64,000 nucleotides of DNA from Latrodectus hesperus (taxonomy: Eukaryota > Arthropoda > Arachnida > Araneae > Theridiidae). The stretch covers positions 32,566,613-32,630,612 of the forward strand of contig CM075853.1 in assembly GCA_037975125.1 (NCBI GenBank), given 5' to 3'. Positions within the stretch are counted from its first letter, which is position 1, and every line of letters starts with the position of its first letter. The position numbers were made by a program, and so were the translations under genes. Positions 22,936 through 33,537 of this stretch are shown here, in pieces. A model generated the notes under the pieces. That model made no database searches, was not told where the DNA came from, and was given only the letters and a program-made list of their open reading frames with translations.

Positions 22936-23463
22936 CTTACCATCTTTTTCGACGCTAGAAGACTGGATTTGCTTTCGTCCTCTACCGGGAAGAATTGCAA
23001 GTTGTCCAGTTCTTTCAAATTTCTGCATCATCTTGCGTAACGCACATGGAGACACTGGACCTCTTCGTATTTGCTTCATACGGAGAAATTCTTTTACAGC
23101 TGCAATGAAGTTCTGCTGGTTCTGGTAAAACAATTTTACAAGTAGCACTTTTTCTTGCAAAGAAGGCATGATGTGCAGAGAAGTAACTAATGATCGTTCA
23201 AAATCCGCCTTCTTTTTACCCAAAGATAATGCTAATAGGCATGCACTGTAAAGCAAATTAATTTTTATATTTTCAGTATATGCAAATAAGTACCTTTAAT
23301 ATTACAGCGCCATCTATGTGCGAAATTTTGTACTATTGTTTTTTTAAATAAATGTCAAGCGAATCATTTGAATTATTTGTAGTTCAAATTTTATCTCATT
23401 TGGACAAATAGAACGTATTCTGCAGCCCTCTGAAGTGGGAAACTTATATCTTGCTAACCCTGT
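22936..23463 (-). mobile_element. DUF4817-type DNA transposon fragment
   Basis: The right edge carries a terminal sequence that on the minus strand reads ACAGGGTTAGCAAGATATAA, like the ACAGGGTGATC end of the element at 24024-24827. About 290 bp of non-coding leader then precedes the start of a transposase N-terminal region. The other end is lost at the junction with the Tc1 copy near 22936. Confidence 0.65.
22943..23169 (-). pseudogene. DUF4817 helix-turn-helix N-terminus of a transposase
   Basis: From ATG at 23169 the minus strand reads MPSLQEKVLLVKLFYQNQQN, then RGPVSPCALRKMMQKFERTG and PGRGRK. I recognise this as the N-terminal DNA-binding DUF4817 region common in arthropod, especially spider, transposase-like proteins. 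About 75 codons are uninterrupted, then homology stops at the element junction, so the DDE catalytic domain is missing. The domain name is from memory and should be confirmed by a profile search. Confidence 0.65.
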
Positions 23464-24023
23464 ATTTATCTTATAAATTTCATCCCGTTATTTGCATTTT
23501 TTCGAATTGCAGTTAATTAATTGATCGCATAAAATGTACTTCATTGATGACTATATTCACTTAATATTTTGGCTTCAAACTGGCAGCTTTATATCACTCT
23601 TACCCTATTCTAAATATCCCGTCAGATGATCATGAATATTTAGTCGCACATGGGTAAGTTTATCGAATTAAAGTAGTTACAAGGTGATGATTATTTCAGT
23701 ACTAAAAATAAAATCAGTATTCTTACGATACAATGTAACATAATTGTGGTATTAAGAACAAAATATATGCTTTAATTAAATATTCAGGTTTTAGAATGTG
23801 AGACAAAAATAAAGCAAAAAATACCTGTATAGATGAGAAAAGTAAGCAATTAAAATAACCTTTCTTTTAATATTTCCTAATATTATATTATGCCATTTCA
23901 GTTTTATCCAAGTAAAGAACAATCTTTTTCAGCGAGATAGCATATTTAACTTTACACAGAAAAAACTCCTATTTCAATATATTGTTCAAAATGAAATGAT
24001 ATCTATTTGCCATTTCGCAAAGC
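23464..24023. other. AT-rich interval, no feature seen
   Basis: No coding, repeat or RNA signal recognised. Confidence 0.5.
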
Positions 24024-24827
24024 ACAGGGTGATCTTTTTTAAAGTGACAGTGTTTGAAGCGTCCTGTAACGCAATCTAATAGCCAAAATGACACCAAACT
24101 TGAAATTTACACTAATCAAGACATCAGAAAAAATATTTCGTGTAAAAATTTTAGTTCCAAAAGTAACCGCTATGGCGTTTTGTGGCGATGCTGTAGCTTG
24201 TAATAACGAGAATAAGACTGAAACATGGGTATCAAAGAAAAATGCAACTGTCGTGCGATGACAGTGCCAGTAATAGGGGCTGTAAAAGCAAATATACATA
24301 ACTCCGATAAATAATCTCAGCTGAAGTAAATGAGCTCCAGTGGCCATGCCTCTCACGTTACCGAAGCGTGCGTTTATTGTTGGTGGAGTATCAAATTTGT
24401 CTATTCTAAAGGACAACATAACAAAAACAGTGCGGAATATTTTTCGTGATATGTTATGCACGGCTGTGGAGAACGTTGTGCACAGAATGCTCGGTGTTAT
24501 TTCTGAGAACGGTGCTCACATGGAATGTGGTCTAATTCCTCACCGGGGAAGTTAATGTAGTAAATAAACATTGATAACTTAACTGTACGATTGTATGTGT
24601 TAGTATTTTTCTTTTCTCACATTTTGTACATTGTAAAACGAGACAAAATGCCCTACGGCGATTTTTGGAACCAAAATTTTTTTCACGCGGAATCCTTTCC
24701 CCCGTGTTTTAATTAGTCTAAATACCAAGAGTGCCATTTCGGCTAACTGCCACTAAATGCCATTTCGGAGATTAGATCGCGCTACAGGGTGCTTCAAACA
24801 CTGTCATTTTAAAAAAGATCACCCTGT
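24024..24827 (+). mobile_element. DNA transposon deletion derivative with long TIRs
   Basis: An 804-bp element with inverted termini of about 66 bp (24024-24090 and 24761-24827), both starting ACAGGGTGATCTTTTTTAAA and differing at roughly eight positions. Each terminus also holds an internal copy of the complement of its own tip (CCTGT about 40 bp in), so each end can fold on itself. The interior keeps only a C-terminal transposase piece. No TSD was recognised. The ends resemble that of the fragment at 23463. Confidence 0.85.
24340..24555 (+). pseudogene. transposase C-terminal remnant (DUF4817-type family)
   Basis: A 71-codon frame includes NITKTVRNIFRDMLCTAVEN, VVHRMLGVISENGAHMEC and a stop. 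The pattern of conserved positions (the I...V...I...ML run, then V...V..R...I..NGAHME) matches the C-terminal helices that follow the DDE domain in mariner/DUF4817-type transposases. The catalytic domain itself is deleted, so the element is non-autonomous. The alternative long frame on the minus strand (24039-24461) looks like a shadow. Confidence 0.6.
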
Positions 24828-25397
24828 ATTAGACAACCAGGTGAAATTAGTTCTCGTGAAATGATACAAGATTCAGATTCGATTTGACAAGATATGAAGA
24901 TTTATATAAAGAATTCTAATAGTAAATGCATTTTTCCCTGAAATTTTTGTGATCTTCCACTGCCCAAAAAACTGCCCAAAATATTCACGAAGTATATAAG
25001 TTTTAATGAGAAACAAAACAACCTCATTTTTATTCTTCTGGAAGATATATAAGCGAAAAAGATGAATTAAGAGTAATGGAAAAGAATTTGTTTGTGAAGT
25101 AGTAAAAATTAATTTAAAATGCATATAGTAATTTGAAACAAATTCTTTTTATTTGTAAGCAATATAAGTAAAACAATACTTCTAAGTAATTGAGATAACA
25201 TCTAAAGATAGATAGGAAGAAAAGGGCGTTTAAATTACAAAAATGAAGCAGTAAGAAAATTTCAAATGAGCTATGTTTGTAAATACTTATAATATACTGC
25301 TTTTAATTAATAAGCATGGTTAAAAAAGTAAAAAATTCTTAAAAATTTTTAAATTTTGTAAAGAAATGACACGTAATTAAAGACAAGGCTTCTTATA
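24828..25397. other. AT-rich interval, no feature seen
   Basis: No coding, repeat or RNA signal recognised. Confidence 0.5.
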
Positions 25398-25612
25398 CAG
25401 TGTATCACAAAAGTGATGGGACACTTGTGCTTTACAAAAGAAAACTGTAATAAAATAAATTAAAAATACATGGACAAAATTTTTGTGGGCGTGTTTCATA
25501 TTTAAATTTAGTAGCAATTATTATGTAACATACATTTTGCCATTAAAATATTAATAAAAATACATGTGTTTAGAACGGAGCAAAAAATAGCTCACATAAG
25601 TGATGGGACGTT
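25398..25612 (+). repeat. left inverted repeat with two transposase-site-like direct repeats
   Basis: The outer site reads CACAAAAGTGATGGGACAC near 25406 and the inner site CACATAAGTGATGGGAC near 25593, about 185 bp apart. Both are in the same orientation, as expected for an IR/DR end. Confidence 0.85.
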
Positions 25613-25690
25613 TACTTTTCATCAAATATTTATCCAAAAATTTTTACTTTTTAAAAGATTTTAATATTTTTTTGAATGTCCTTTTACTTT

Positions 25691-26683
25691 TTAAACATGA
25701 TTTAATCTTCTTGCGATGGATTTGACTAAATTTTTTGTGATTTCTGGAGTGATTTTACCCCATTCTTCTTGAAGCACCGATTTTAATTGTTGTTTTGCAG
25801 AAATGGTGTGTTTGCGAATTCTTGATCCCAATTCTTGCCAAATATTCTCAATGGGATTTAAGTCTAGAGATTCTGGTGGTGTTTTTATTATTTCAGGACA
25901 GTTATACAGCAGCCAGATTCTAACGTTCAAAGCAGTGTGCTTGGGGTCATTGTCCTGGTAGAATTTAAAATCGTTATGAAGGTTCAATTTTCGTGCTGAA
26001 GATTTCAAATTTGTTTTAGAATGTCAATATACTTGTACTGATCCATTTTACTGTCAATAAAAAGATTACCAACTCCAGCGGACGACAAACACCCCCATAC
26101 CTTAATTCCACCTCCACCATGTTTTACTGTTGGCACCAAGTTCTGTTTACGAAATTCTTCCCTTGGTTTTCTCCACACCAAGATTCTACTTTAAAAACAA
26201 AATATATTAAATTATTAGCAAAAATAACTTTATTCCACAGTAATCAGAATTTTTATTTATGTTGGATTTTGCGAAAGCCAGTTATAATTTTCCATTCTTT
26301 TCACTTACGAAGAATGTTTTTTGGCTACTCTATCGGGATATCCAGCAGATCAAATAACTCTTCCAATAGTCTCAGGATTAACAATTACTCCATATAATGC
26401 TTGTAAATCAGCAGCAACTTTAGGAGCACTCATTCTTGGATTTTTTTTTAATAATTTGAACGACAATTCGCTTTATTCCATTGGATAGCTTTGATGGTCG
26501 GCCATGTCTTATTTTATTCTGAATCATATAATTGTTTTTATATCGTTTAATGATATTGAAAACTGTTGAATAACTCAAGTTAACTGTTTCAGCAGTTTCT
26601 CTAATAGATTTTCCACTTTCAAGATGCCAATTAATAACTAATTTTCGAATTTCAGGTGAAGTTTCTTTTCGTTTAGCATTCAT
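25691..26683 (-). pseudogene. Tc1-like DD34E transposase, frameshifted
   Basis: The minus strand from ATG 26683 encodes an N-terminal helix-turn-helix region (TSPEIRKLVINWHLESGKSI, HGRPSKLS). Reading then needs frame changes through MSAPKVAADLQALYG, several stops around 26080-26330, and GIKVWGCLSSAGVGNLFIDS. It finishes in an open C-terminal block (25691-26008) with FYQDNDPKHTA and SLDLNPIENIWQEL, in which 34 residues separate the second D and the E. The segment that should hold the first catalytic D (the F.DES motif) is eroded. The domain order and spacing are those of a Tc1-family cut-and-paste transposase; the protein is certainly inactive. Confidence 0.88.
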
Positions 26684-26842
26684 GGCTGCACATAGCTAAA
26701 AAACACAAAAACTCCAAAACAATCAGGAGAAAAGTACTGCAGACGATTTTATAAATTATTGCCAATTGCCTTTGTGTAAAAATAAAACACCCAAAAAATA
26801 TTTTTACTGCTTATTACAGATGATTTTTATTGCATACCTAAT

Positions 26843-27068
26843 GGTGTCCCATCAATTATGTGAGCTATTCTTTGTTCCGTTCTAAGCAATTATATTTTTA
26901 TTAAATCAATTTATTTAATATTTTGACAAAATGTTTGTTTTGTAATAATTGTTACTAAATTTAAGTATGAAACACATCCACAAAACATTTCTATATGTAT
27001 TTTTAATTAATTTTATTTCAGTTTCCTTTTGTAAAGCACAAGTGTCCCATCACTTTTGTGAGACACTG
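26843..27068 (-). repeat. right inverted repeat with two transposase-site-like direct repeats
   Basis: On the minus strand the outer site is CACAAAAGTGATGGGACAC and the inner site CACATAATTGATGGGACAC. It aligns with the left inverted repeat for its full length, with scattered substitutions and small indels. Confidence 0.85.
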
Positions 27069-27070
27069 TA

Positions 27071-28955
27071 TTTGATTTTATAAAAATAACTGGCAAAATA
27101 TATATCAATAATATATTTGCTAAATTTTAGTACGTGTTTTTCAATAATGAATTAATCCAAAAATATTCTGGAAAAGTTAATTTTTTTATGTTAAATCTTT
27201 TTCACAACTCAGTCAGTCACTTTTCCCACTGATTTCCCTTGGCTAGTTAATATTCTAAAGTATGTGTCATAACTTTATACGATATTCTATAACATATTTA
27301 CTTAAAATATCCAACCAGGAAGTAACCCGGAAGTTCCAAAATGAAACCAAATCAACTTTGAATTTCGAGTAGGAAGAATGAATCCAGGTAAAACCGTAGG
27401 GAGCGAGTAGTAAAAGTGAAAGGGAATCTGCTGTTCTAAAACAATATGGAAAACAAAATGAGTTTTCCTAAATCATAGTTTTATTCGGTAGAATAAATTA
27501 CACTCGTGTCGATTTGAAAATTAACTGTGTTATGAAACACTATGAGTAAAAACTAAAAACAGCAAATATTGTCTAGACACTTGAAACTAAACATCAAAAA
27601 TTTCCTCGTAAATAAGGCATTAAAGCGGTAAGCAAATTATTTGTTTTATTAGATGAAAATACATTAATTTAGAGACCAATTCTGGTAGTTTATTCCATTT
27701 AAATTCCTTTATGCAAAGGGGCTGTATACATATGTAGTTAATGAAAATAAATGTTGCTGAACTGATTTTCCAAATTATGAAGGAAGAATTGCATGCAGGG
27801 AAATTTAGCGTAACATATTAGTAACAGAATCATTTAAATGATGGAATATTAATAACAAATTTATGAACGATTTTGATAGTTTGTTCCAAGTAAATTCTTC
27901 TTTATATGAAGGAATATCTGTTCACCTAGGTGTATACATGAATTGAACAGCTTTCAATCATGTTATAATATTAAAAAAAAACATAATTTCCTTCTCGAAT
28001 TCTTAAATAAATTTTAAACCATAAAGCAAACTAAGTTTGTTCGCATGATTCAATTTACTTGCATTCGAAATTTATTCGGTAAATGGAGATGTTATATGAA
28101 TTTAGAATAATTGATGAGATAAAACAATAATTTACATTTGTTATGAATCCTTTCCTTTGAATAAAAACATACATATACTTTTTTACTCGGTTGCAGGACT
28201 AGCGACTTAGATAATGTCCATTTCTTTCTACCATTTAATTTTTAAGATAATACTGCAGAGGAATTCAAGACTGTATAAATTCCAACTTCTCACAATTTCT
28301 ATAAGTAAAGCAATAGATACTTCATAATTCTCATTGCTTTAAACAAGAATGGCAAATTCCATCTCTACCCAGTGAACGTATGGTTGTACATATTATGCTG
28401 GTTATCTAAAATACAATATCCTAGGAAGCAAGAAAATCATGATAAATTTACGTCATGTGTTTGAAGCGATAATATGCACATCATTAGCATTATAACTCAT
28501 GCGTACATCACTAACGACTAAAGTGTTATCTGCAAACGCTATATAAAGGGAGAAGCGATTACTGATTTGAAGTATATATATTTCTTTTTTTGCGTAAGCA
28601 GTTTAACAGAACTTCATAGAAGATATGGAGAATATTTCGAGCAAGTTTCTCATTTCTATCAAAGAACACTAACCAATGCGGATTATCTTTCAGAGAAATT
28701 GAGAATCGTGTTGGTTATGAAATCAAGCAATTGTGATGAGAATCTATAATAATTTGATACTAGATGGTAACGCTGTCTTATATAACTGATCTAATTGCAT
28801 CATTGTTGGTGACGTCAAGCACATTGTGCGCAATGCAGGGATAGATCACTCAGCCACATCACCAATCATAGCATACATATTTACGTAGTTAAGCATCCTT
28901 CCGTTCCTACTACAGTTACCATTCTTAATCGTTTCCATCAAAGTGAAATGTTTGC
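27071..28955. other. AT-rich interval, no feature seen
   Basis: A 60-codon frame at 28567-28749 has mixed composition but is not recognised. No TIRs, SINE boxes or splice structure were identified. Confidence 0.45.
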
Positions 28956-28959
28956 AAGT

Positions 28960-29600
28960 CATTCCTTGATTCAAAACTGCAGGCGTCTGTGGTGACATTT
29001 TGCGACAAGCAACCGACATGGAAATGGATAGGATTGTCTTTTATGACGAATCCCACTTCGGGCTGCAACACCAAGACGGTTGGCTTCATAACTGGAAACA
29101 TCGTGGTGCGAGACTGCTGATCACTTGCATTATGTATGTATCGGTACATTTGTCCTGCATTAGTATCATAGTATTGGCGGTATTATATTTCTCTCTCGCG
29201 TCCTTAGTAGGCTTTGTCTTTGCACTGAACAGTCAGTGATACATCTTTGAGGTATTGGAGCACCTGGTCCACTCAGCGATTGTCATTACCGATATTCCAA
29301 CAAGGTAATGTGCGACCACAGGTGTCACTTAATATTCGAGAGTTCTTTACTTATTAGATTAAATTGCTTTCTTGGTTTACATATTTTCCTTATCTATTAC
29401 TATCGAAAACTTGTGTTCCATGCTAGCAAAAACTAGTCCTGCATACACCCCCACTGCTACACCAGATCAATTTTTCCAGTATGTGGATGCCATGTAAACT
29501 GCCTTACCCCAAACATCCATCCAAAACCACTTTGAATATACGCTGAAACATGTGACAGTGGTTATAATCAACAATGGCAGTTACACTGACAATTGATTTT
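28960..29600 (+). pseudogene. Tc1-like transposase remnant (second lineage)
   Basis: MEMDRIVFYDESHFGLQHQD followed by WKHRGARLL matches the region around the first catalytic D. Further on are ALNSQ.YIFEVLEHLV, then FQQGNVRPQVS, where the second catalytic D has become G, and near 29470-29590 TPDQFFQYVDAM and ALPQTSIQNHF from the C-terminus. Frame changes and stops are frequent, and the block with the catalytic E was not located. Element ends were not found. The sequence differs from the 21.8- and 30.6-kb family (LQHQDG and PQTSIQN signatures), so it represents another Tc1 lineage. Confidence 0.78.
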
Positions 29601-29854
29601 GCCTGCCTTCCTATTTCACAAGAGGCTGCAATTTCAATCATTTGATCTTTGTATTACTTGTTATCTGAGGAATAAAATATTCTGTGATATTTCTGGTATT
29701 TTTTGGCGTTGCATTCTGGGTAACCTACAGTTTGCAATTTACAAAATTTGCACAACCCCTTACGGTGTACTTATAGTGTAAATTTTATGACTTGGACAAC
29801 TTCTTGGTATAAAATTCTTTATTAAAACTTGTCTTTTCCTATATGTTCTATTTG

Positions 29855-29959
<105 letters not shown>

Positions 29960-30644
29960 CAGACGGGTCTAATTTAATAAATTAATTTAAATTGAGATAA
30001 ACCCAAATAATTTACTAGGATTTTTTTAAAAAAAACTATAAATGTAATACTAACTTTGTGCATGGTATAGAGAAAAATTACTTCACATTTACTTTGCATT
30101 TTAGGTTTTTTTTTTTGTTCATAGATGATGATTCTATCAATTTCTAAGGCTTTAAATGGAATTCCAAATGACCAATCTCAGCAGGACTAAAGATGATGAA
30201 TGGTTCCATAAAAATAAGAATTGATCAAAATTTCCTAGTCACTCCATCCTGTCAAAATTCAATATTATGCATTTCAGTCATAGCGATTTGTTATCATTTA
30301 CACATTTCTGCCGACGTAACCCGCTTGAAGTAATAATGTTTCATAATTAGATAACGCGCTTAAAGGATAAGATTAGAACCTCAAGAGCACACTCTTTTCT
30401 ATGCACCATAATATCTGCGAAAGAAAGTAGAATCTTACAGAATTTTAAATGTTCCTAATCAACACAATGGTTTTGATCCAGGTAACTTTTTGAAGTTGCT
30501 AGCTTCTGAAAACAACAGCGACTTTTTTCTATAACAGGCTATTATGGGTTTTATTATGTTAAGTTTGGTGCCTTTAAATTTCTTTATGAAAATTAATGAA
30601 TAGTACAACTTGTAATTACTCTTATGAATATTTTTAAGACATTA
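29960..30644. other. AT-rich interval, no feature seen
   Basis: No coding, repeat or RNA signal recognised. Confidence 0.5.
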
Positions 30645-30646
30645 TA

Positions 30647-32048
30647 CATTACTGGCCATTAAAATTGCTACACCAGGAACGCGGCACACACGTGAAATTT
30701 GCATGACAGGTAGAACTTGCTGTGATATGCAAATGATTAGATTTTCAGAGCATTCATACAAAGCAGGCGACAGTAGTGACATCTACAATGTGTATAAAAC
30801 CAGAGATTTGACAGCAGTTTTCTCATATTCAATTTCCGTTTCAACGTTTTTTTCGGCAAAGAAAGTTGTTGAAATGCCTCGTGTAGGAAGAAGAAATGCC
30901 TATCAGCACGTGTCTGACTTTGATTGAGGAAGGATTATAGCCTACCGGGATTGCGGTTTATCGTACCGCAATATTGCTGCCCGCGACGGTCGAGACCCCA
31001 TGACTGTTAGTAGAATATGGAATCGATGGGTTCAGGACAGTCATACGGAACGTCATGCAGGATCTCAGCGACCCCCATCACTAACAGCAGAGAAGACAGA
31101 CATCTTATCCGCATGGTCACAAGGCATCGTGCAGCCTCGTCACGAACCCTGAGTCGAGAAATGGAGTAATTTGCAAGGCAACAAGTTTCTGCTCGAACAG
31201 TTCGACGACGTTTGCAGCAGCATGGATTGTCTGCATGGCAACCATGGCTTCGGCTACCTTTGACGCAGCGTCACAGACAGGAGCGCCTTTAATGGAGTGA
31301 TCGGCGACGAACCTGGATACGGGAATAACATCACGTCATCTTTACAGATGAATCTCGGTTCTGTATACAGGACCATGATGACCGCACCCGTGTTTGGAGG
31401 CATCGTGGAGAACGCGCATTGCCAGCTTGCATTGGACATCGCCATACTGGTCCACCTGCTGGAGTGATGGTATGGAGTGCCATTGGATACACGTCTCGAT
31501 CACCTCTTGTTCGCATTACCGGCACTTTGAACAGCAATCATTGCATTTCCGATGTGTTAAGGATCGTGGCTCTGCCCTATCTTCGAGACCTCCCTAATGC
31601 TTTGTTTCAACAGGATAATGCACGACCGCATGTTTTTCGTACTGTTCTGAACTTCCTTGATACAGAACAGGTTCGACTGTTACCCTGGCCAGTACGTTCT
31701 CCTGATCTGTCACCAATTGAGAACGTGTGGTCAATGGTTGCCGAGTGATTGGCACGCCATCATTCACCATCCACTACTGTCGATGAACTGTGGCATAGTG
31801 TTGAAGCTGCATGGACTGAGATCCCCGTACATGCCATACAATCTCTGTTTGACTCCATGCCTAGGCGAATGAATGCTGTTATTGCAGCTAGAGGTGGCTG
31901 CTCTGGGTACTGATTTCTCAAGATGTATGCATCCTAATTTCCTGCAAATCTTATCACTTTTTCTTTCCACTATAATGTATGTGTCCAATAAATATCGTTC
32001 TGTTATTTGCATTCCTTCTTCGTGTAACAATTTTAATGTCCAGTAGTG
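30647..32048 (+). mobile_element. Tc1-like transposon, complete ends
   Basis: A 1402-bp element flanked by TA at 30645-30646 and 32049-32050. The short inverted termini begin CATTACTGGCCATTAAAATT on the left and CACTACTGGACATTAAAATT on the right strand. Length, ends and target are those of a typical Tc1 element. It carries a single transposase pseudogene. The decayed copy at 21763-22930 belongs to the same family. Confidence 0.93.
30874..31913 (+). pseudogene. Tc1-like DD34E transposase, multiply broken
   Basis: It starts MPRVGRRNAYQHVSDFD, then a TGA, then GRIIAYRDCGLSYRNIAARD and TVSRIWNRWVQDS (the two-part helix-turn-helix DNA-binding region). After a frameshift near 31100 the second half carries FTDESRF (first D), FQQDNARPHVFRT (second D) and SPDLSPIENVWSMV, with 34 residues between the second D and the E. 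The C-terminus reads VDELWHSVEAAW and FDSMPRRMNAVIAARGG, then a stop at 31911-31913. All three catalytic acidic residues survive, but several stops and frameshifts make it non-functional. It is far better preserved than the 22-kb copy. Confidence 0.9.
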
Positions 32049-32050
32049 TA

Positions 32051-32872
32051 ATTGTTTTTATAACAGGAAATTCTTAATTTTTAAATAACTTCTTTATACG
32101 CAGTAATTATGTACTATGTATAAATAAATAATTAGATATTAAGAATCACCTGTAAGAGTAATGTATACATTTAAATTAATTTTTAAGATTTTTCAAAAAA
32201 CTTACTATTTGCAAAATACTTCTGCCGGATAAAAAGAACACCGGTTAAACGAATTTCAAACAATGAAACTTTTTTTATGAGAAAAATAAATCAGGCGAGA
32301 TTTTAAGTAAACTAGTTCATTTTTAAATCCTGTTTTAGTTATTTCACACAGAGTTTCTTGAGAAAATAATAACAAGATAAAGTAAACCATACAAGATAAA
32401 TTTGTTTAATGTTTGCTTGATTAAATAATAAAAGTAAAAATCACAAACTAAAGAAACTTTTCTAACATATATGAGACAAAAAATTTTCTTATCGCAGACT
32501 CGATCCATTTGATGTTGAACATCTACCTAGTCCAGCTGCTTTATTTCAAGATGCATGAATAACTGATTAGGATGGAGATCACAAATGCGAAGTTAGCGTT
32601 GCTTCTTTTCCAGCATATTTGCAGAAAGTTCACTTTTATTGGTTCTTTCTCACGAATGCAGGAAATCATATGAAGCAAAAATAATTTATGGAATAAAATT
32701 TCAGATGCAAAATATTAGAATGTTATACACTTACTTTCAGGAAGCTTTATCTAAATTTCAAATGCTTAAATTTATTTATATCATAGTGGTAATACTGTAG
32801 GAAATAAACTACCCGCGCAAAAAAATCGAGCAACAGATACACAAATGAAACCATAAATGTTTGTAAATCGGT
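32051..32872. other. AT-rich interval, no feature seen
   Basis: No coding, repeat or RNA signal recognised. Confidence 0.5.
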
Positions 32873-32886
32873 AGCCACAAAATATT

Positions 32887-33176
32887 TTTCTTTTAATAAT
32901 GGAGGGCTCTTGGGTGACTAACCCCTCGCCACAACAATGCCAGAAACTGTTATTCATTTGTGGCACCCAGTGGGAACCAGTCACAGAAGCGAATAGCATT
33001 ACCTACGCCATACCCCACAAACCCATTTATAGGGTGGGCTACATTTATGCATCATCTCAAAAGAAAGGACAGAGAAACACAAAGAGAAAGTAACATCCAC
33101 CACCGAGCCAGGATTCGAACCCGGGACCCACAGATTAGGAGTCAGAAACGCTAACCACTCAGCCACCGGTCGGCTT
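32887..33176 (-). mobile_element. SINE family C with tRNA-Arg-like head
   Basis: On the minus strand from 33176 the head has a perfect box A (TGGCTGAGTGG) and box B (GGTTCGAATCC). The tRNA fold places CCT in the anticodon position (loop CTCCTAA), so the likely ancestor is tRNA-Arg(CCT). The body contains CCCACCCTATAAATGGGTTT. Flanking GCCACAAAAATATT (32873-32886) and GCCACAAAATATT (33177-33189) form a TSD with one A indel. It is distinct from families A and B, but shares a TATAAATGGGT-like element with the body of family B (TATAAACGGGT), which may mean a common 3' module. Confidence 0.88.
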
Positions 33177-33469
33177 GCCACAAAATATTGATTAAAATTA
33201 ATAAATGTAGCTAAATATAAATAAATACAAACTAATTTTATTCGTGTAGTTATTAAATTAACGTAATATATTTAATGCATCTCACAAAGCAAGGAATTTT
33301 TAATGGTTAGTTAGCAGGTCCTCACTGTTTTGATTGGAGGAGCCCAAATTCGATCTTAATTACTATTGATACCACCATTTAACCCCACTGTAGACTCTGA
33401 CATCTTAATTGGAAACCTCATTTCCACATTAGAAGATGAATGCTATGCTTCTGGTTTTTGCATGTACTC

Positions 33470-33537
33470 TTTCAAGAATGGGGGGGTTAAGAACTGTCGG
33501 TGCATCTATTCAGGTCTTAACCCCCTCATTCTTGAAA
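33470..33537. other. strong hairpin (23-bp stem, 22-nt loop)
   Basis: Arms 33470-33492 and 33515-33537 are complementary over 23 bp with a single G:T pair. The arms run TTTCAAGAATG, then a G-rich block, then TTAAGA. The surrounding bases do not extend the stem. It could be the centre of a small MITE or a folded RNA; no ends were found. Confidence 0.6.

Larger units (their letters stand above)
25398..27068 (-). mobile_element. IR/DR Tc1-like transposon, both ends present
   Basis: A 1671-bp element with TA at both flanks (25396-25397 and 27069-27070). Its inverted repeats are about 215-225 bp (25398-25612 and about 26843-27068) and visibly alike over their full length. Each inverted repeat contains two direct copies of the motif AGTGATGGGAC, one near the tip and one near the inner end. 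This matches the IR/DR arrangement of Sleeping Beauty- and Minos/Tc3-like elements, in which the direct repeats are transposase-binding sites. The interior encodes a single dead transposase on the minus strand. Confidence 0.93.

Noticed and set aside
22927..23256. 109-codon minus-strand frame as a whole gene
   Set aside because: Only the part from 23169 to about 22943 resembles the DUF4817 region; the rest is leader and unrelated junction sequence.
24039..24461. 140-codon minus-strand frame inside the 24-kb transposon
   Set aside because: Hydrophobic, unrecognised, overlaps both the TIR and the plus-strand transposase remnant; most likely a shadow frame.
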